Shown here piece by piece: positions 15,230-23,938 of a DNA stretch of 64,000 nucleotides. Each line of letters starts with the position of its first letter. The first letter of the stretch is position 1. Under the pieces are notes generated by a model, which worked only from the letters and a program-made list of their open reading frames with translations, made no database searches and was not told the origin of the DNA. The translations under genes were made by a program, and so were the position numbers. Origin of the DNA: Streptomyces minutiscleroticus (GTDB taxonomy: Bacteria > Actinomycetota > Actinomycetes > Streptomycetales > Streptomycetaceae); the NCBI RefSeq assembly GCF_014650875.1, contig NZ_BMVU01000002.1:248001-312000 (forward strand). The letters run 5' to 3'.

Positions 15230-15814
15230 TCAGTCCAGCGCGACGGACCTGCGCACCGGGTCGCGCAGGTCGGTGCCGCCGGTGAGCCAGCGCTCCTGGA
15301 GGGCCTGGGCGCCGTGCACGCGCTTGAAGGCGGCCTCGTTCGGCGTCATCGGCAGCAGCGGCAGGAACCGCACGGGGTCCAGCGGCGCGTCCAGCTCCAG
15401 GTCCTCGACCAGACCGCCCGGCTCGGCGACCAGGACCGAGGTGAACGGGGCACCGGGCCACAGCGGGTCACCCACGTCGAGCGAGGCACCCGGAGCCACG
15501 ATTACCCCTTCGACCTGCGGGGACGCGGCGAGCACCGCGAGCGGGCGGAGCACCTTGTCGGTGTCGGCGACGCCCGTGCGCACCGACAGGACCAGCTCGG
15601 CGCGCGGCCCGGCGACCGGGTCGGCGAGCATCGAGGCGGGGTCGGACATCGGCTGCGCGGACATGCCGAGCGTCGCGTAGCGGACGATGTCGCCCTCGGT
15701 GAAGCGCAGCACTTCGATGCGGTCGGTGCCGAGGAAGGTGACCGACGCGCGCGCGTCCGGTTCGCCCAGCGCGCTGCGCAACCGGGCCTCGACCAAAGGG
15801 AGAACATCAGCCAT
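15230..15814 (-). CDS. suppressor-of-fused domain protein
   Basis: 194-residue protein of the bacterial suppressor-of-fused (SUFU) type: an N-terminal helix (VLPLVEARLRSALG), then alternating strands with the Ala-Glu-Leu-Val-Leu core and the late PFTSVLVAEPGG and FLPLLPMTPNEAAFK segments typical of the family. It is soluble, and in bacteria the family often sits near immunity or stress genes without known function. The ATG at 15814 starts MADVLPL; the ribosome site is weak. Divergent from corA across 520 bases. Confidence 0.85.
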   Translation of the reverse strand: MADVLPLVEARLRSALGEPDARASVTFLGTDRIEVLRFTEGDIVRYATLGMSAQPMSDPASMLADPVAGPRAELVLSVRTGVADTDKVLRPLAVLAASPQVEGVIVAPGASLDVGDPLWPGAPFTSVLVAEPGGLVEDLELDAPLDPVRFLPLLPMTPNEAAFKRVHGAQALQERWLTGGTDLRDPVRRSVALD

Positions 15815-16337
15815 GCACCGAGCATAGAAGTCGTCAGCAACGGGCAAAGCGAGGCCTTGACACTTCAGTCGGCTGATAGTCTTGGCCGCTGGTCGGGGCA
15901 GCAGGTAGCCGGCCCCCGGGCATTCGCCTCCGGGGAGCCGCTTCACGCCCCGATGCACGACACTCCCCCACGGGGGATGGATCTCCCCTACGGGGGACCG
16001 GCCGGAGGAGGTGGGGCTCCATGGATCGAAGTCGACCGTGCAGTACCACCCGCTCTTCCGGCCCCGAGTTCTGTAGCTGACGTTCTGCTTGGCTGCCGCC
16101 CTCTCGCACTCGCGACGTGCCCCGTTCGGTGCACGACGGAAGAGCACTTCGTCTTTGCCTGATCTGTCTGATCTGTATCAGTAGCGATGCTGCCACCGCG
16201 ACGGTGCGGTGCTCCCCGCTTTGTGGACGTGCCAAACACGTTTCCCGGCAGGAACCGCCGGGACCCCGAGCAGGACGTCCCCATTCCGGGTAGTTCCGAC
16301 CGCCGTGGGCGGCTCTCGTTTTGCGAAGGAGCCTGCC
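15815..16337 (+). promoter_or_regulatory. 523-bp divergent region and long corA leader
   Basis: No gene supported. A perfect TTGACA sits at 15857 with TAGTCT 14 bases later, so the spacing is poor. Two near-identical blocks of the form CCCC(C/T)ACGGGGGA (about 15964-16000) could pair internally or with each other, giving mutually exclusive folds. Further on are a TCTGATCTG repeat with CTGATCTGTATCAG (about 16158-16182) and a good ribosome site GAAGGAG before corA. A cation-sensing leader is possible but unproven. Confidence 0.4.
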
Positions 16338-17456
16338 ATGTCGATGATCCGTGACCTGCGTGCCGCGGTCCGCCCCTCGCTGCGCAAGGACGGCGTCGCG
16401 TCCCGCGACTACGCGGCCACGCGCGACCCCGCCGAGACCACGGCCGTGGTCGACTGCGCCGTCTACCGGGACGGCGTCCGGCTCGCCTCCGCCGACAAGC
16501 TGACGCTGCGTGAGGCGATCCGCCTCGTGCGGCACGGCGGGGGCTTCGTCTGGATGGGCCTGCACGAGCCGAGCGAGTCCGAATTCGCGGGCATCGCCTC
16601 GGAGTTCGGGCTGCACCCGCTCGCCGTGGAGGACGCCGTCCACGCCCACCAGCGGCCGAAGCTGGAGCGCTACGACGACTCCCTCTTCGCCGTCTTCAAG
16701 ACCGTCCACTACGTCGAGCACGACGAACTCACCGCCACCAGCGAGGTCGTGGAGACCGGCGAGGTGATGTGCTTCACCGGCCGGGACTTCTTCATCACCG
16801 TGCGGCACGGCGGGCAGGGCTCGCTGCGGGCGCTGCGCCACCGGCTGCAGGACGACCCCGAACTGCTCGCCAAGGGGCCCTCCGCGGTGCTGCACTCCAT
16901 CGCCGACCACGTCGTCGACGGGTACATCGCGGTCGCGGACGCCCTGCAGGACGACATCGACGAGGTGGAGACGGAGGTCTTCTCGCCGGGTCCCCGCGGC
17001 GGCGTCTCGCGCGGCGTGGACTCGGCGCGGATCTACCAGCTCAAGCGCGAGGTGCTGGAGTTCAAGCGGGCCGTCTCGCCGCTGATGCGGCCGATGCAGC
17101 TGCTGAGCGAGCGGCCGATGCGATTGATCGACCCGGACATCCAGAAGTACTTCCGGGACGTCGCCGACCACCTGGCCCGGGTGCAGGAGCAGGTCCTCTC
17201 CTTCGACGAACTGCTCAACTCCATCCTGCAGGCCAACCTCGCGCAGGCGTCCGTGGCGCAGAACGAGGACATGCGCAAGATCACCTCGTGGGCCGCGATC
17301 ATCGCCGTGCCGACGATGGTGTGCGGGGTGTACGGGATGAACTTCGAGCACATGCCGGAGCTGCACTGGCGGTTCGGCTACCCGATGGTGCTGGGCTTCA
17401 CGGTGGTGGTCTGCTGCGCGATCCACCGGACGCTGAAGCGCAACGGCTGGCTCTGA
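16338..17456 (+). CDS. corA: CorA family magnesium/cobalt transporter
   Basis: 372-residue pentameric channel subunit for Mg2+ (also Co2+/Ni2+) uptake in the cytoplasmic membrane. A large cytoplasmic alpha/beta funnel (residues 30-300) precedes two C-terminal membrane helices. The first ends in the family signature YGMNF followed by the acidic EHMPEL loop, and the second ends in the basic tail HRTLKRNGWL. The ATG at 16338 has AAGGAG upstream. Length is normal for the family. Long upstream region suggests regulation at the leader. M. tuberculosis corA (Rv1239c) lies in the matching place as I recall. Confidence 0.95.
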   Translation: MSMIRDLRAAVRPSLRKDGVASRDYAATRDPAETTAVVDCAVYRDGVRLASADKLTLREAIRLVRHGGGFVWMGLHEPSESEFAGIASEFGLHPLAVEDAVHAHQRPKLERYDDSLFAVFKTVHYVEHDELTATSEVVETGEVMCFTGRDFFITVRHGGQGSLRALRHRLQDDPELLAKGPSAVLHSIADHVVDGYIAVADALQDDIDEVETEVFSPGPRGGVSRGVDSARIYQLKREVLEFKRAVSPLMRPMQLLSERPMRLIDPDIQKYFRDVADHLARVQEQVLSFDELLNSILQANLAQASVAQNEDMRKITSWAAIIAVPTMVCGVYGMNFEHMPELHWRFGYPMVLGFTVVVCCAIHRTLKRNGWL

Positions 17457-17488
17457 GGGACGTACGGACCGCTGGATAGGCTGGGCCC

Positions 17489-18106
17489 ATGACAAGCGCA
17501 CCGCTCGACCAGGCCCTCGTCGACCAGGCCCTCGTCGACCAGGCCCTCGTCGAGGAGGCCAGCAAGAAGTCCGGACTCGTCTGGGCGCGGGGCACCGTGC
17601 CGGCGGAGCGGGACCGGCCGGAGCGGGACCGGCCGGAGCGGGACCGGCCGGAGCGGGACCGGCCGGAGCGGGACCGGCCCGGCCAGGCGCTGTGGCACGT
17701 CTGGCACGACGGTGCGGTGTGCGTGGTCGGCGACGGGCCCGGCGAGCAGCCCCTGCCGGACCTGGTGGACGGCCGCGGGGCGCTGGTCACCGTGCGCAGC
17801 AAGGACAAGGGCGGCCGGCTGGTCACCTGGCCGGCGAAGGTCGTGGAGCTGGCGCCGGAGTCGCCCGAGTGGGAGGCGGCCGTCGCCGAGCTGAAGGGCA
17901 AGCGGCTGAACGCGCCGGATGCCGAGACGATGCCGCGGCGCTGGGCCCGCGAGTGCCGTGTGCTGCGCCTCGAGCCGGCGGGCGCCGCGGCGGAGCTGCC
18001 GGCGGACTCCGGTGCCGCGCCTCCGGTGCCCACGCCGGCCGTCACCCGCCGGCCGGTCCCGGAGGCGCTGCCCCGGCTGCTGTGGAAGAGGAAGCGCCGC
18101 CGGTAG
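17489..18106 (+). CDS. hypothetical protein with two tandem repeats
   Basis: 205-residue protein, probably cotranscribed with corA (33-base gap). The N-terminus contains ALVDQ repeated three times, then after a short linker five copies of PERDR. The middle (residues 65-150) is a compact domain with WHVWHDGAVCVVGDGPGEQ and VTVRSKDKGGRLVTWPAKV, reminiscent of pyridoxamine-oxidase-like barrels but too weak to assign. The tail is very basic (LLWKRKRRR). The function is unknown. Confidence 0.75.
   Translation: MTSAPLDQALVDQALVDQALVEEASKKSGLVWARGTVPAERDRPERDRPERDRPERDRPERDRPGQALWHVWHDGAVCVVGDGPGEQPLPDLVDGRGALVTVRSKDKGGRLVTWPAKVVELAPESPEWEAAVAELKGKRLNAPDAETMPRRWARECRVLRLEPAGAAAELPADSGAAPPVPTPAVTRRPVPEALPRLLWKRKRRR
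17516..17679 (+). repeat. two adjacent 15-bp minisatellites
   Basis: CTCGTCGACCAGGCC is repeated at 17516-17545, with a variant third copy to 17560 and a truncated one before. After a 44-base linker, GGAGCGGGACCGGCC is repeated five times without error at 17605-17679. Both are in frame. Confidence 0.95.
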
Positions 18107-18228
18107 GGCGACGCCCACGACCCGCCGACGGCGGCGGCGCCCGCGACCTGCCGACCATGGCGGCACCCCCTGCCCGCTGACGGTGGCGATGCCCACAGCC
18201 CGCTGACGGTGGCGGCGGCGCCCCACCG

Positions 18229-18260
18229 CCCGCCGCCGGGGACGCGCCCCGGGCGGCGGG
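18229..18260. terminator. bidirectional terminator
   Basis: CCCGCCGCCGGGG (18229-18241) pairs with CCCCGGGCGGCGGG (18247-18260) with one bulged base. It lies between a rightward gene and the convergent lipoprotein gene, ending one base before the latter's stop codon. The 120 bases to its left carry degenerate copies of CCCGCTGACGGTGGCG. Confidence 0.65.
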
Positions 18261-19019
18261 TCAGGACGTGGGCAGTTCCCGGCCGTAGTCCACGGTCTCG
18301 TCCTCCGACGGCTCCTCCAGGGCGAAGTCCTTGTTCCAGTCCGTCATGCGCAGGGTGCCGGCCCCGCCCGCGCGGGTCAGCGTCAGCGGGTACGGCCTGC
18401 CCTCCAGGGAGACGTCCAGGGTGCCGCCGGAGCCCTTGTCGCCGGTGAGGCGGACGGTGCGGACGCCGTTCTGCTCGTGCCGGCCGTCCGTGGTGACCTC
18501 GCCGTGCAGCGAGAGCAGCCCGTCCAGCAGGGTGTCCTTGTCCGTGAAGACGCTGAGCTGCTGGTAGGCGGGGTCGCCCTGGGGGACCTTCACGTACTTG
18601 CCCTGGAGCTTCTCGGCCGCGCCGGCGTCGCTCGCCGAGCCCCCGCCGTCCGCGTCGTCCGCGTGGCTCCAGAACCCGGCGTCCGCCTTGATGTAGAGCT
18701 GCTCGCCCACCCGCAGCAGCCGGAACGTGCTGCCCTTGGAGGTCACCGAGCCGCTGCCGCCGTCCTCCCGGAGCCGCATGTCGAGCTTGTAGGTGCGCTT
18801 GTCGCTGATCACCGCGCCGGACAGGCGGACCGTGCTCGCCCCCTCGGCGGCCGCCTTCGTCTTCGCGTGGATCTTCGCGGGGGACAGCTTGCCCACGCCG
18901 TTCGTGCCCGCGTCCGGGTCCTCACCCCCGCCGCAGCCCGTCAGCCCGGTCCCCGTGACGACCAGGGCGCACAACGCGCTCACCAGTGCGGCCCTGCGGT
19001 TTCGGGGGATTGCAGTCAC
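18261..19019 (-). CDS. secreted lipoprotein, LppX/LolA-like
   Basis: 252-residue lipoprotein. A basic N-terminus (RNRRA) and hydrophobic stretch end in the lipobox LTGC at about residue 29, so it is lipid-anchored outside the membrane. The mature part has many short strands (TVRLSGAVISDKRTYKLDM, LLRVGEQLYIKAD) and ends DYGRELPTS; it resembles the LppX_LprAFG/LolA-like half-barrel group that binds lipids. That assignment is by pattern only. GTG start at 19019, before which the frame stays open but lacks a signal-peptide shape. Confidence 0.8.
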   Translation of the reverse strand: MTAIPRNRRAALVSALCALVVTGTGLTGCGGGEDPDAGTNGVGKLSPAKIHAKTKAAAEGASTVRLSGAVISDKRTYKLDMRLREDGGSGSVTSKGSTFRLLRVGEQLYIKADAGFWSHADDADGGGSASDAGAAEKLQGKYVKVPQGDPAYQQLSVFTDKDTLLDGLLSLHGEVTTDGRHEQNGVRTVRLTGDKGSGGTLDVSLEGRPYPLTLTRAGGAGTLRMTDWNKDFALEEPSEDETVDYGRELPTS

Positions 19020-19193
19020 GGGCAAGGCTGCCTCTCTCGCGCGGTCCTCAACGGCGTACCGCAGCGTACCGGTGCCGCCCGGGTGGCCCGGAGCCAGTCC
19101 GTACGCACCGCTCACCAGGGCGTATCCGACCAGGACGGGCTAGCCTGAAGCCCACCCGAGCGGACACATGCGGACGAAAAGGAGGCGCGGGGC

Positions 19194-20519
19194 ATGGCTT
19201 CAGGCGCCCCCCGGATCTTCGTCTCGCACCTCGCCGGTGTCGCCGTCTTCGACCCCAACGGCGACCAGGTGGGGCGCGTGCGCGACCTGGTGGCCATGCT
19301 CCGGGTCGGACGGCGGCCGCCCCGGCTGCTCGGACTGGTGGTCGAGCTGCCCACGCGCCGCCGGATCTTCCTGCCCATGACCCGGGTGACCGGCATCGAG
19401 TCGGGCCAGGTCATCACCACGGGCGTGCTCAACGTACGGCGCTTCGAGCAGCGGCCCACCGAGCGGCTCGTCTTCGGCGAGCTGCTCGACCGGCGGGTGC
19501 GGCTGACCGAGACCGGCGAGGAGGTGACCGTGCTCGACGTGTCGGTCCGGCAGCTGCCCGCGCGCCGGGAGTGGGAGATCGACCGCGTCTTCGTGCGCAA
19601 GGGCCGGGACGGCTCCTCCCCGCGCGGCGGGAAGGGGCGCATAGCGCTTCCGTGGACGGGCGGCGGGCGGCGGGCGGGCGAGACGCTGACCGTGGACTGG
19701 TCGGCCGTCACCGGCTTCTCGCTGGAGGAGCAGGGGCAGGGCGCCGAGAACCTGCTCGCCACCTTCGAGCAGCTGCGCCCCGCCGACCTCGCCAACGTGC
19801 TGCACCACCTCTCCCCCAAGCGCCGTGCCGAGGTGGCCGCCGCCCTCGACGACGCCCGGCTCGCCGACGTCCTGGAGGAACTGCCCGAGGACGACCAGAT
19901 CGAGATCCTCGGCAAGCTGGCGGAGGAGCGGGCGGCGGACGTCCTGGAGGCGATGGACCCGGACGACGCGGCCGACCTGCTCGGCGAGCTGCCCGAGGAC
20001 GACCAGGAGCGGCTGCTGAGCCTGATGCAGCCGGCCGACGCGGCCGACATGCGGCGCCTGATGGCGTACGAGGAGCGCACGGCGGGCGGTCTGATGACGA
20101 CGGAGCCGGTCGTGCTGCGTCCGGACGCGACGGTCGCCGACGCCCTGGCCCGGGTGCGCAACCCGGACCTCTCCCCGGCGCTGGCCGCCCAGGTGTACGT
20201 GTGCCGGCCGCCGGACGAGACGCCGACCGGCAGGTACCTCGGCACGGTCCACTTCCAGCGGCTGCTGCGCGACCCGCCGTACACGCTGGTCGGGGCGCTG
20301 ATCGACGACGACCTGCAGCCGCTGGGCCCGGAGGCGGCGCTGCCGGTGGTGGCCGGCTTCTTCGCGGCGTACGACATGGTGGCGGCGCCCGTCGTCGACG
20401 AGAGCGGCTCGCTGCTGGGCGTGGTGACCGTGGACGACGTGCTCGACCACATGCTGCCGGACGACTGGCGCGAGACGGAGTTCCACCTGGAGGAGGGGGA
20501 GGCGGCCGATGGGGTCTGA
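19194..20519 (+). CDS. MgtE N-terminal/CBS domain protein without channel
   Basis: 441-residue cytoplasmic protein. Residues 1-165 form PRC-barrel-like halves (VFDPNGDQVGRVRDL). Residues 175-290 match the MgtE N-terminal superhelix (LRPADLANVLHHLSPKRRAEV, LPEDDQ twice). 295-430 is a CBS pair (MTTEPVVLRPDATVADAL, VDESGSLLGVVTVDDVLDHML). The membrane channel of true MgtE is absent. The 3' end overlaps the DUF1003 membrane gene by 11 bases, so the pair may act as sensor plus membrane partner. The Mg2+ sensing role is inference. Confidence 0.9.
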   Translation: MASGAPRIFVSHLAGVAVFDPNGDQVGRVRDLVAMLRVGRRPPRLLGLVVELPTRRRIFLPMTRVTGIESGQVITTGVLNVRRFEQRPTERLVFGELLDRRVRLTETGEEVTVLDVSVRQLPARREWEIDRVFVRKGRDGSSPRGGKGRIALPWTGGGRRAGETLTVDWSAVTGFSLEEQGQGAENLLATFEQLRPADLANVLHHLSPKRRAEVAAALDDARLADVLEELPEDDQIEILGKLAEERAADVLEAMDPDDAADLLGELPEDDQERLLSLMQPADAADMRRLMAYEERTAGGLMTTEPVVLRPDATVADALARVRNPDLSPALAAQVYVCRPPDETPTGRYLGTVHFQRLLRDPPYTLVGALIDDDLQPLGPEAALPVVAGFFAAYDMVAAPVVDESGSLLGVVTVDDVLDHMLPDDWRETEFHLEEGEAADGV

Positions 20520-21093
20520 GCGCGAGGGCCGGGAGCGGGCGGCCTCCGGGGCCGGCGCCGCCACCCGGCTGCGCAGCCGGCTCGACCAGCCGCTGCTGCC
20601 CCGCCGCAGGCTGCTGCCCGAGTGGGATCCGGAGGCGTTCGGGCGGCTGTCGGAGCGGATCGCGCGGTTCCTGGGCACGGGCCGGTTCATCGTCTGGATG
20701 ACGGTCGTCATCGTGCTGTGGGTGGTCTGGAACGTCAGCGCGCCCGAGGAGCTGCGGTTCGACGACTACCCGTTCATCTTCCTGACCCTGATGCTGTCGC
20801 TCCAGGCCTCCTACGCCGCCCCGCTGATCCTGCTCGCGCAGAACCGCCAGGACGACCGCGACCGGGTCAACCTGGAGCAGGACCGCAAGCAGAACGAGCG
20901 GTCGATCGCCGACACCGAGTACCTGACCCGGGAGATCGCCGCGCTGCGCATGGGCCTCGGCGAGGTCGCCACCCGCGACTGGATCCGCTCCGAACTCCAG
21001 GACCTGGTCAAGGAGCTGGAGGAGCGGCAGGGGGACGGGCGGGGCGTATTCCCGGCAGAACACCCGCGGGGACGTGACGCAGGCGACCGTTGA
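20509..21093 (+). CDS. DUF1003 membrane protein
   Basis: 194-residue protein with an Arg-rich N-terminus, two membrane helices (about residues 65-85 and 90-115), and the family signature region YPFIFLTLMLSLQASYAAP followed by LAQNRQDDRDR, then a charged coiled helix of about 60 residues. The ATG overlaps the end of the MgtE-like gene by 11 bases, showing tight translational coupling. The function of DUF1003 is not known to me; its repeated pairing with MgtE-N/CBS proteins suggests cation homeostasis. Confidence 0.9.
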   Translation: MGSEREGRERAASGAGAATRLRSRLDQPLLPRRRLLPEWDPEAFGRLSERIARFLGTGRFIVWMTVVIVLWVVWNVSAPEELRFDDYPFIFLTLMLSLQASYAAPLILLAQNRQDDRDRVNLEQDRKQNERSIADTEYLTREIAALRMGLGEVATRDWIRSELQDLVKELEERQGDGRGVFPAEHPRGRDAGDR

Positions 21094-21136
21094 CGGGCGT
21101 CCCTACTCAGGGTGTGCGCGCCGTACCATCGTCCGT

Positions 21137-22270
21137 ATGGTTACGGAAGACGCGGTGCGCGGAGCGCTGGCGACGGTGAACGACCCCGAGATCCACCGAC
21201 CCATCACCGAGCTGGGGATGGTCAAATCGGTGGAGATCGCCGCGGACGGCGCGGTGGCCGTCACCGTGTACCTGACCGTCTCCGGCTGCCCCATGCGCGA
21301 CACCATCACGGAGAACGTGACGCGGGCCGTCTCCGCGCTGGAGGGCGTCCCCCGCGTCGACGTCTCCCTGGACGTGATGAGCGACGAGCAGCGCCGCGAG
21401 CTGGCCACCGCGCTGCGCGGCGGCCAGGCCGAGCGCGAGGTGCCGTTCGCCAAGCCGGGCTCGCTGACCCGGGTGTACGCGGTCGCCTCCGGCAAGGGCG
21501 GCGTCGGCAAGTCCTCGGTCACGGTGAACCTGGCGGCGGCGATGGCGGCCGACGGCCTGAAGGTCGGCGTCGTGGACGCGGACATCTACGGCCACTCCGT
21601 GCCGCGCATGCTGGGCGCCGACGGCCGCCCCACGCAGGTCGAGAACATGATCATGCCGCCGTCCGCCAACGGCGTGAAGGTCATCTCCATCGGCATGTTC
21701 ACCCCGGGCAACGCGCCGGTGGTCTGGCGCGGCCCCATGCTCCACCGCGCGCTCCAGCAGTTCCTCGCGGACGTGTACTGGGGCGACCTGGACGTGCTCC
21801 TGCTGGACCTGCCCCCGGGCACGGGCGACATCGCCATCTCGGTGGCCCAGCTGGTCCCGAACGCCGAGATCCTGGTCGTGACGACGCCCCAGCAGGCGGC
21901 GGCCGAGGTCGCCGAGCGCGCGGGTTCCATCGCGGTCCAGACCCACCAGAAGATCGTGGGCGTCGTCGAGAACATGTCCGGTCTGCCCTGTCCGCACTGC
22001 GGCGAGATGGTCGACGTGTTCGGCACGGGCGGCGGCCAGCTGGTGGCCGACGGCCTGACCCGGACGACCGGCGCGACCGTCCCGGTCCTCGGCTCCATCC
22101 CGATCGACGTACGGCTGCGCGAGGGCGGCGACGAGGGCAGGCCGGTGGTCCTGAGCGACCCGGGGTCCCCGGCCGGCTCGGCCCTGCGCGCCATCGCCGG
22201 CAAGCTGGGCGGCCGCCAGCGCGGCCTGTCGGGCATGTCGCTGGGCATCACGCCGCGCAACAAGTTCTGA
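21137..22270 (+). CDS. mrp: Mrp/ApbC family P-loop ATPase, Fe-S carrier
   Basis: 377-residue Mrp/Nbp35-type ATPase that binds and passes on iron-sulfur clusters in the cytoplasm. Residues 1-90 are a DUF59/MIP18 domain (DPEIHRPITELGMV, SGCPMRDTI). The deviant Walker A GKGGVGKSS is near 129, followed by DADIYGHSVPR, DLPPGTGD near 238 and the cluster-binding CPHC motif near 295. The start at ATG 21137 gives the conserved MVTEDAVR beginning. It lies 43 bases after the DUF1003 gene and is probably in the same transcript. Confidence 0.95.
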   Translation: MVTEDAVRGALATVNDPEIHRPITELGMVKSVEIAADGAVAVTVYLTVSGCPMRDTITENVTRAVSALEGVPRVDVSLDVMSDEQRRELATALRGGQAEREVPFAKPGSLTRVYAVASGKGGVGKSSVTVNLAAAMAADGLKVGVVDADIYGHSVPRMLGADGRPTQVENMIMPPSANGVKVISIGMFTPGNAPVVWRGPMLHRALQQFLADVYWGDLDVLLLDLPPGTGDIAISVAQLVPNAEILVVTTPQQAAAEVAERAGSIAVQTHQKIVGVVENMSGLPCPHCGEMVDVFGTGGGQLVADGLTRTTGATVPVLGSIPIDVRLREGGDEGRPVVLSDPGSPAGSALRAIAGKLGGRQRGLSGMSLGITPRNKF

Positions 22271-22311
22271 GCGGCCCGGACCCCGTACCGCGGGGCCCGG
22301 TGCTGCGGGAT

Positions 22312-22343
22312 GAGGGCGCCGTCCACCGGTGGACGGCGCCCTC
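22312..22343 (+). terminator. palindromic terminator after mrp
   Basis: A 32-base perfect palindrome centred on CCGG (GAGGGCGCCGTCCACC and its complement), 41 bases after the mrp stop. Confidence 0.75.
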
Positions 22344-22531
22344 TTCGCGTCCCCGGCGGCGCGGTCCGTGCGCTGCGGCCTACGGCGGGCACGCCCCGCG
22401 CGACGGGCTCGTGCCCCTGCTCCGGCGGGCGTGTGCCCGCGTGCGGCGGCGGGCTCGCGCCCCTGCCGCATGGCGCGCGCCCGTACCGCCGGACGTGCGC
22501 TCGTGCCGGCCAGGCGTGCGCCCGTGTATCC

Positions 22532-23188
22532 CTAGGCGTATGCCTCGATGTCCCTGATCGCCGAGAAGGCCAGGCCGTATGCGCTCATGCCGCGGCCGTA
22601 CGCGCCCAGGTGGACGCCCTGCTGCGTGGAGCCCGCGAGGACCCAGCCGAACTCGGACTCGCGGTAGTGGAACGGCGTCGGCACCCCGTCCACCGGCAGG
22701 GACAGCGACGACCAGTCCGGGCCTCCCAGGTCGTCCGCGAGGACCCAGGCCGTCTCGGTCTGCTGGTCGAGCCAGTCGTCGCGCAGGGTGTGGTCCATCT
22801 GGCCGGGCCAGGTGAAGGACAGCAGGCCCACGCCCGCGAGCCAGGCCGCCGAGGAGACCGAGGTGGCCTCCAGCAGGCCCGTGCCGTCGGCGCTGCGCCG
22901 CGAGGGGTTCGCCGCGACGGTGACCACCACCGCGAAGCGCTCCGTGTCCTCGGTGGAATCGCTGCGCACCGAGGGCTCGTCACCGTGTCCGACCGAGCCG
23001 TGCTCGACGGCACCGTCGGCGGAGGTACCCACCTGCATCAGCCAGCGCGGGCCCGTGAACGCCTCGTCGAGGCCGTACCACGGGAAGCTCGCCAGCAGGT
23101 AGCCGTCGACCGCGCGCCGGGCGGAGGCGAGCGGCTGTTCGCCCTCCCCGGCCGGCGTCTGCGCGCCTACCCGACTTGTCGTCTCCAT
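22532..23188 (-). CDS. hypothetical protein
   Basis: 218-residue soluble protein with no signal peptide or recognised domain. It is rich in Trp (PFHYRESEFGWVLAG, FSFPWYGLDEAF-like segments) and acidic residues. The ATG at 23188 (METTSR) is chosen because AGGAGG lies 11 bases upstream; longer in-frame starts are possible. It is convergent with mrp and upstream of nothing obvious in the same direction except tatB, 319 bases away. In several actinobacteria an unknown gene lies between mrp and tatB; I cannot name this one. Confidence 0.7.
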   Translation of the reverse strand: METTSRVGAQTPAGEGEQPLASARRAVDGYLLASFPWYGLDEAFTGPRWLMQVGTSADGAVEHGSVGHGDEPSVRSDSTEDTERFAVVVTVAANPSRRSADGTGLLEATSVSSAAWLAGVGLLSFTWPGQMDHTLRDDWLDQQTETAWVLADDLGGPDWSSLSLPVDGVPTPFHYRESEFGWVLAGSTQQGVHLGAYGRGMSAYGLAFSAIRDIEAYA

Positions 23189-23506
23189 CTGCCCGGACGC
23201 CTCCTGTCTCTCGTCGGACCTGAGCGGCCCGCCCCCCTCGGGCGTCCCCATCGGTCCCACAACAACTAGGCAGAATAACCACAGGTATGCGCGGAGCCGG
23301 GAAACCGGTCCGCGGGTGGGTCGCGTACACGACGGGTTCCGGACGCGACGGCGCACCGCGGGGCGCACGGGCCGGAGGGCAGCCGCTCCCGGGCCGGCGG
23401 CCTGACCCGGGTGACGGCCGGGCTCGGACGGCGCCGGGCTCAGAGGACGGGCGGGCTCAGGATCGGCCGGACCCCGGTGGCGGGTGGGCTCGGGTGGCGG
23501 CCGGGC
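23189..23506. other. 318-bp gap with degenerate repeats
   Basis: Between tatB and the next same-direction gene. Bases 23408-23510 hold five degenerate copies of an 18-base word like GGTGGCGGCCGGGCTCAG; the last one carries the tatB stop codon. No gene is supported. Confidence 0.5.
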
Positions 23507-23938
23507 TCAGGTGGCGTCGGCGTCGAACGGCGGGCGCTCGCCCGGGTCGAGCTTCTCGCGCTTCTTCGTCATGTCGACGGTGCCGCCCGCGGCCCCCGGG
23601 GAACCCGGGTCGGACTCGCGGCCGTGCACGGCGTCCGTGACCTCGGCCATCTCCTTCTTCAGGTCGAAGCCGTTGCGGATCTCCTTGAGCCCCAGCTCGT
23701 CGTTGTCCAGCTGCTTGCGGATGAACGTCTTGGGGTTGAGGTCCTCGAACTCGAAGTCCTTGAACTCCGGACCCAGCTCCTGGCGTATGTCCTGCTTGGC
23801 GCTCTCCGAGAACTCGCGGATCTTGCGGATGGTCCGCGTGACGTCCTGGATCACCTTCGGGAGCTTGTCCGGGCCGAAGACGAGCACGGCAAGGACGACG
23901 AGCGTGACCAGCTCGAGCGGTCCTATGTCATTGAACAC
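23507..23938 (-). CDS. tatB: Sec-independent protein translocase subunit TatB
   Basis: 143-residue TatB. A single N-terminal membrane helix (FNDIGPLELVTLVVLAVLVF), the hinge GPDKLP, and a long amphipathic helix (VIQDVTRTIRKIREFSE) are followed by a charged flexible tail. It pairs with TatC to receive twin-arginine substrates. GTG start at 23938 with AAGGAG at good distance. It is the last gene of the sigma - anti-sigma - protease - tatB series, 166 bases past the protease start side, in the same order as sigE-rseA-htrA-tatB in M. tuberculosis. Confidence 0.93.
   Translation of the reverse strand: MFNDIGPLELVTLVVLAVLVFGPDKLPKVIQDVTRTIRKIREFSESAKQDIRQELGPEFKDFEFEDLNPKTFIRKQLDNDELGLKEIRNGFDLKKEMAEVTDAVHGRESDPGSPGAAGGTVDMTKKREKLDPGERPPFDADAT

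Noticed and set aside
15857-15882. TTGACA-14-TAGTCT as a promoter for corA
   Set aside because: The boxes fit the consensus but the 14-base spacing is too short for a standard sigma-70-type promoter; kept only as a note within the region.
18107-18228. Short repeats of CCCGCTGACGGTGGCG as a possible extra gene end or regulatory array
   Set aside because: The copies are few and degenerate, lie between convergent genes, and give no consistent reading or known site.
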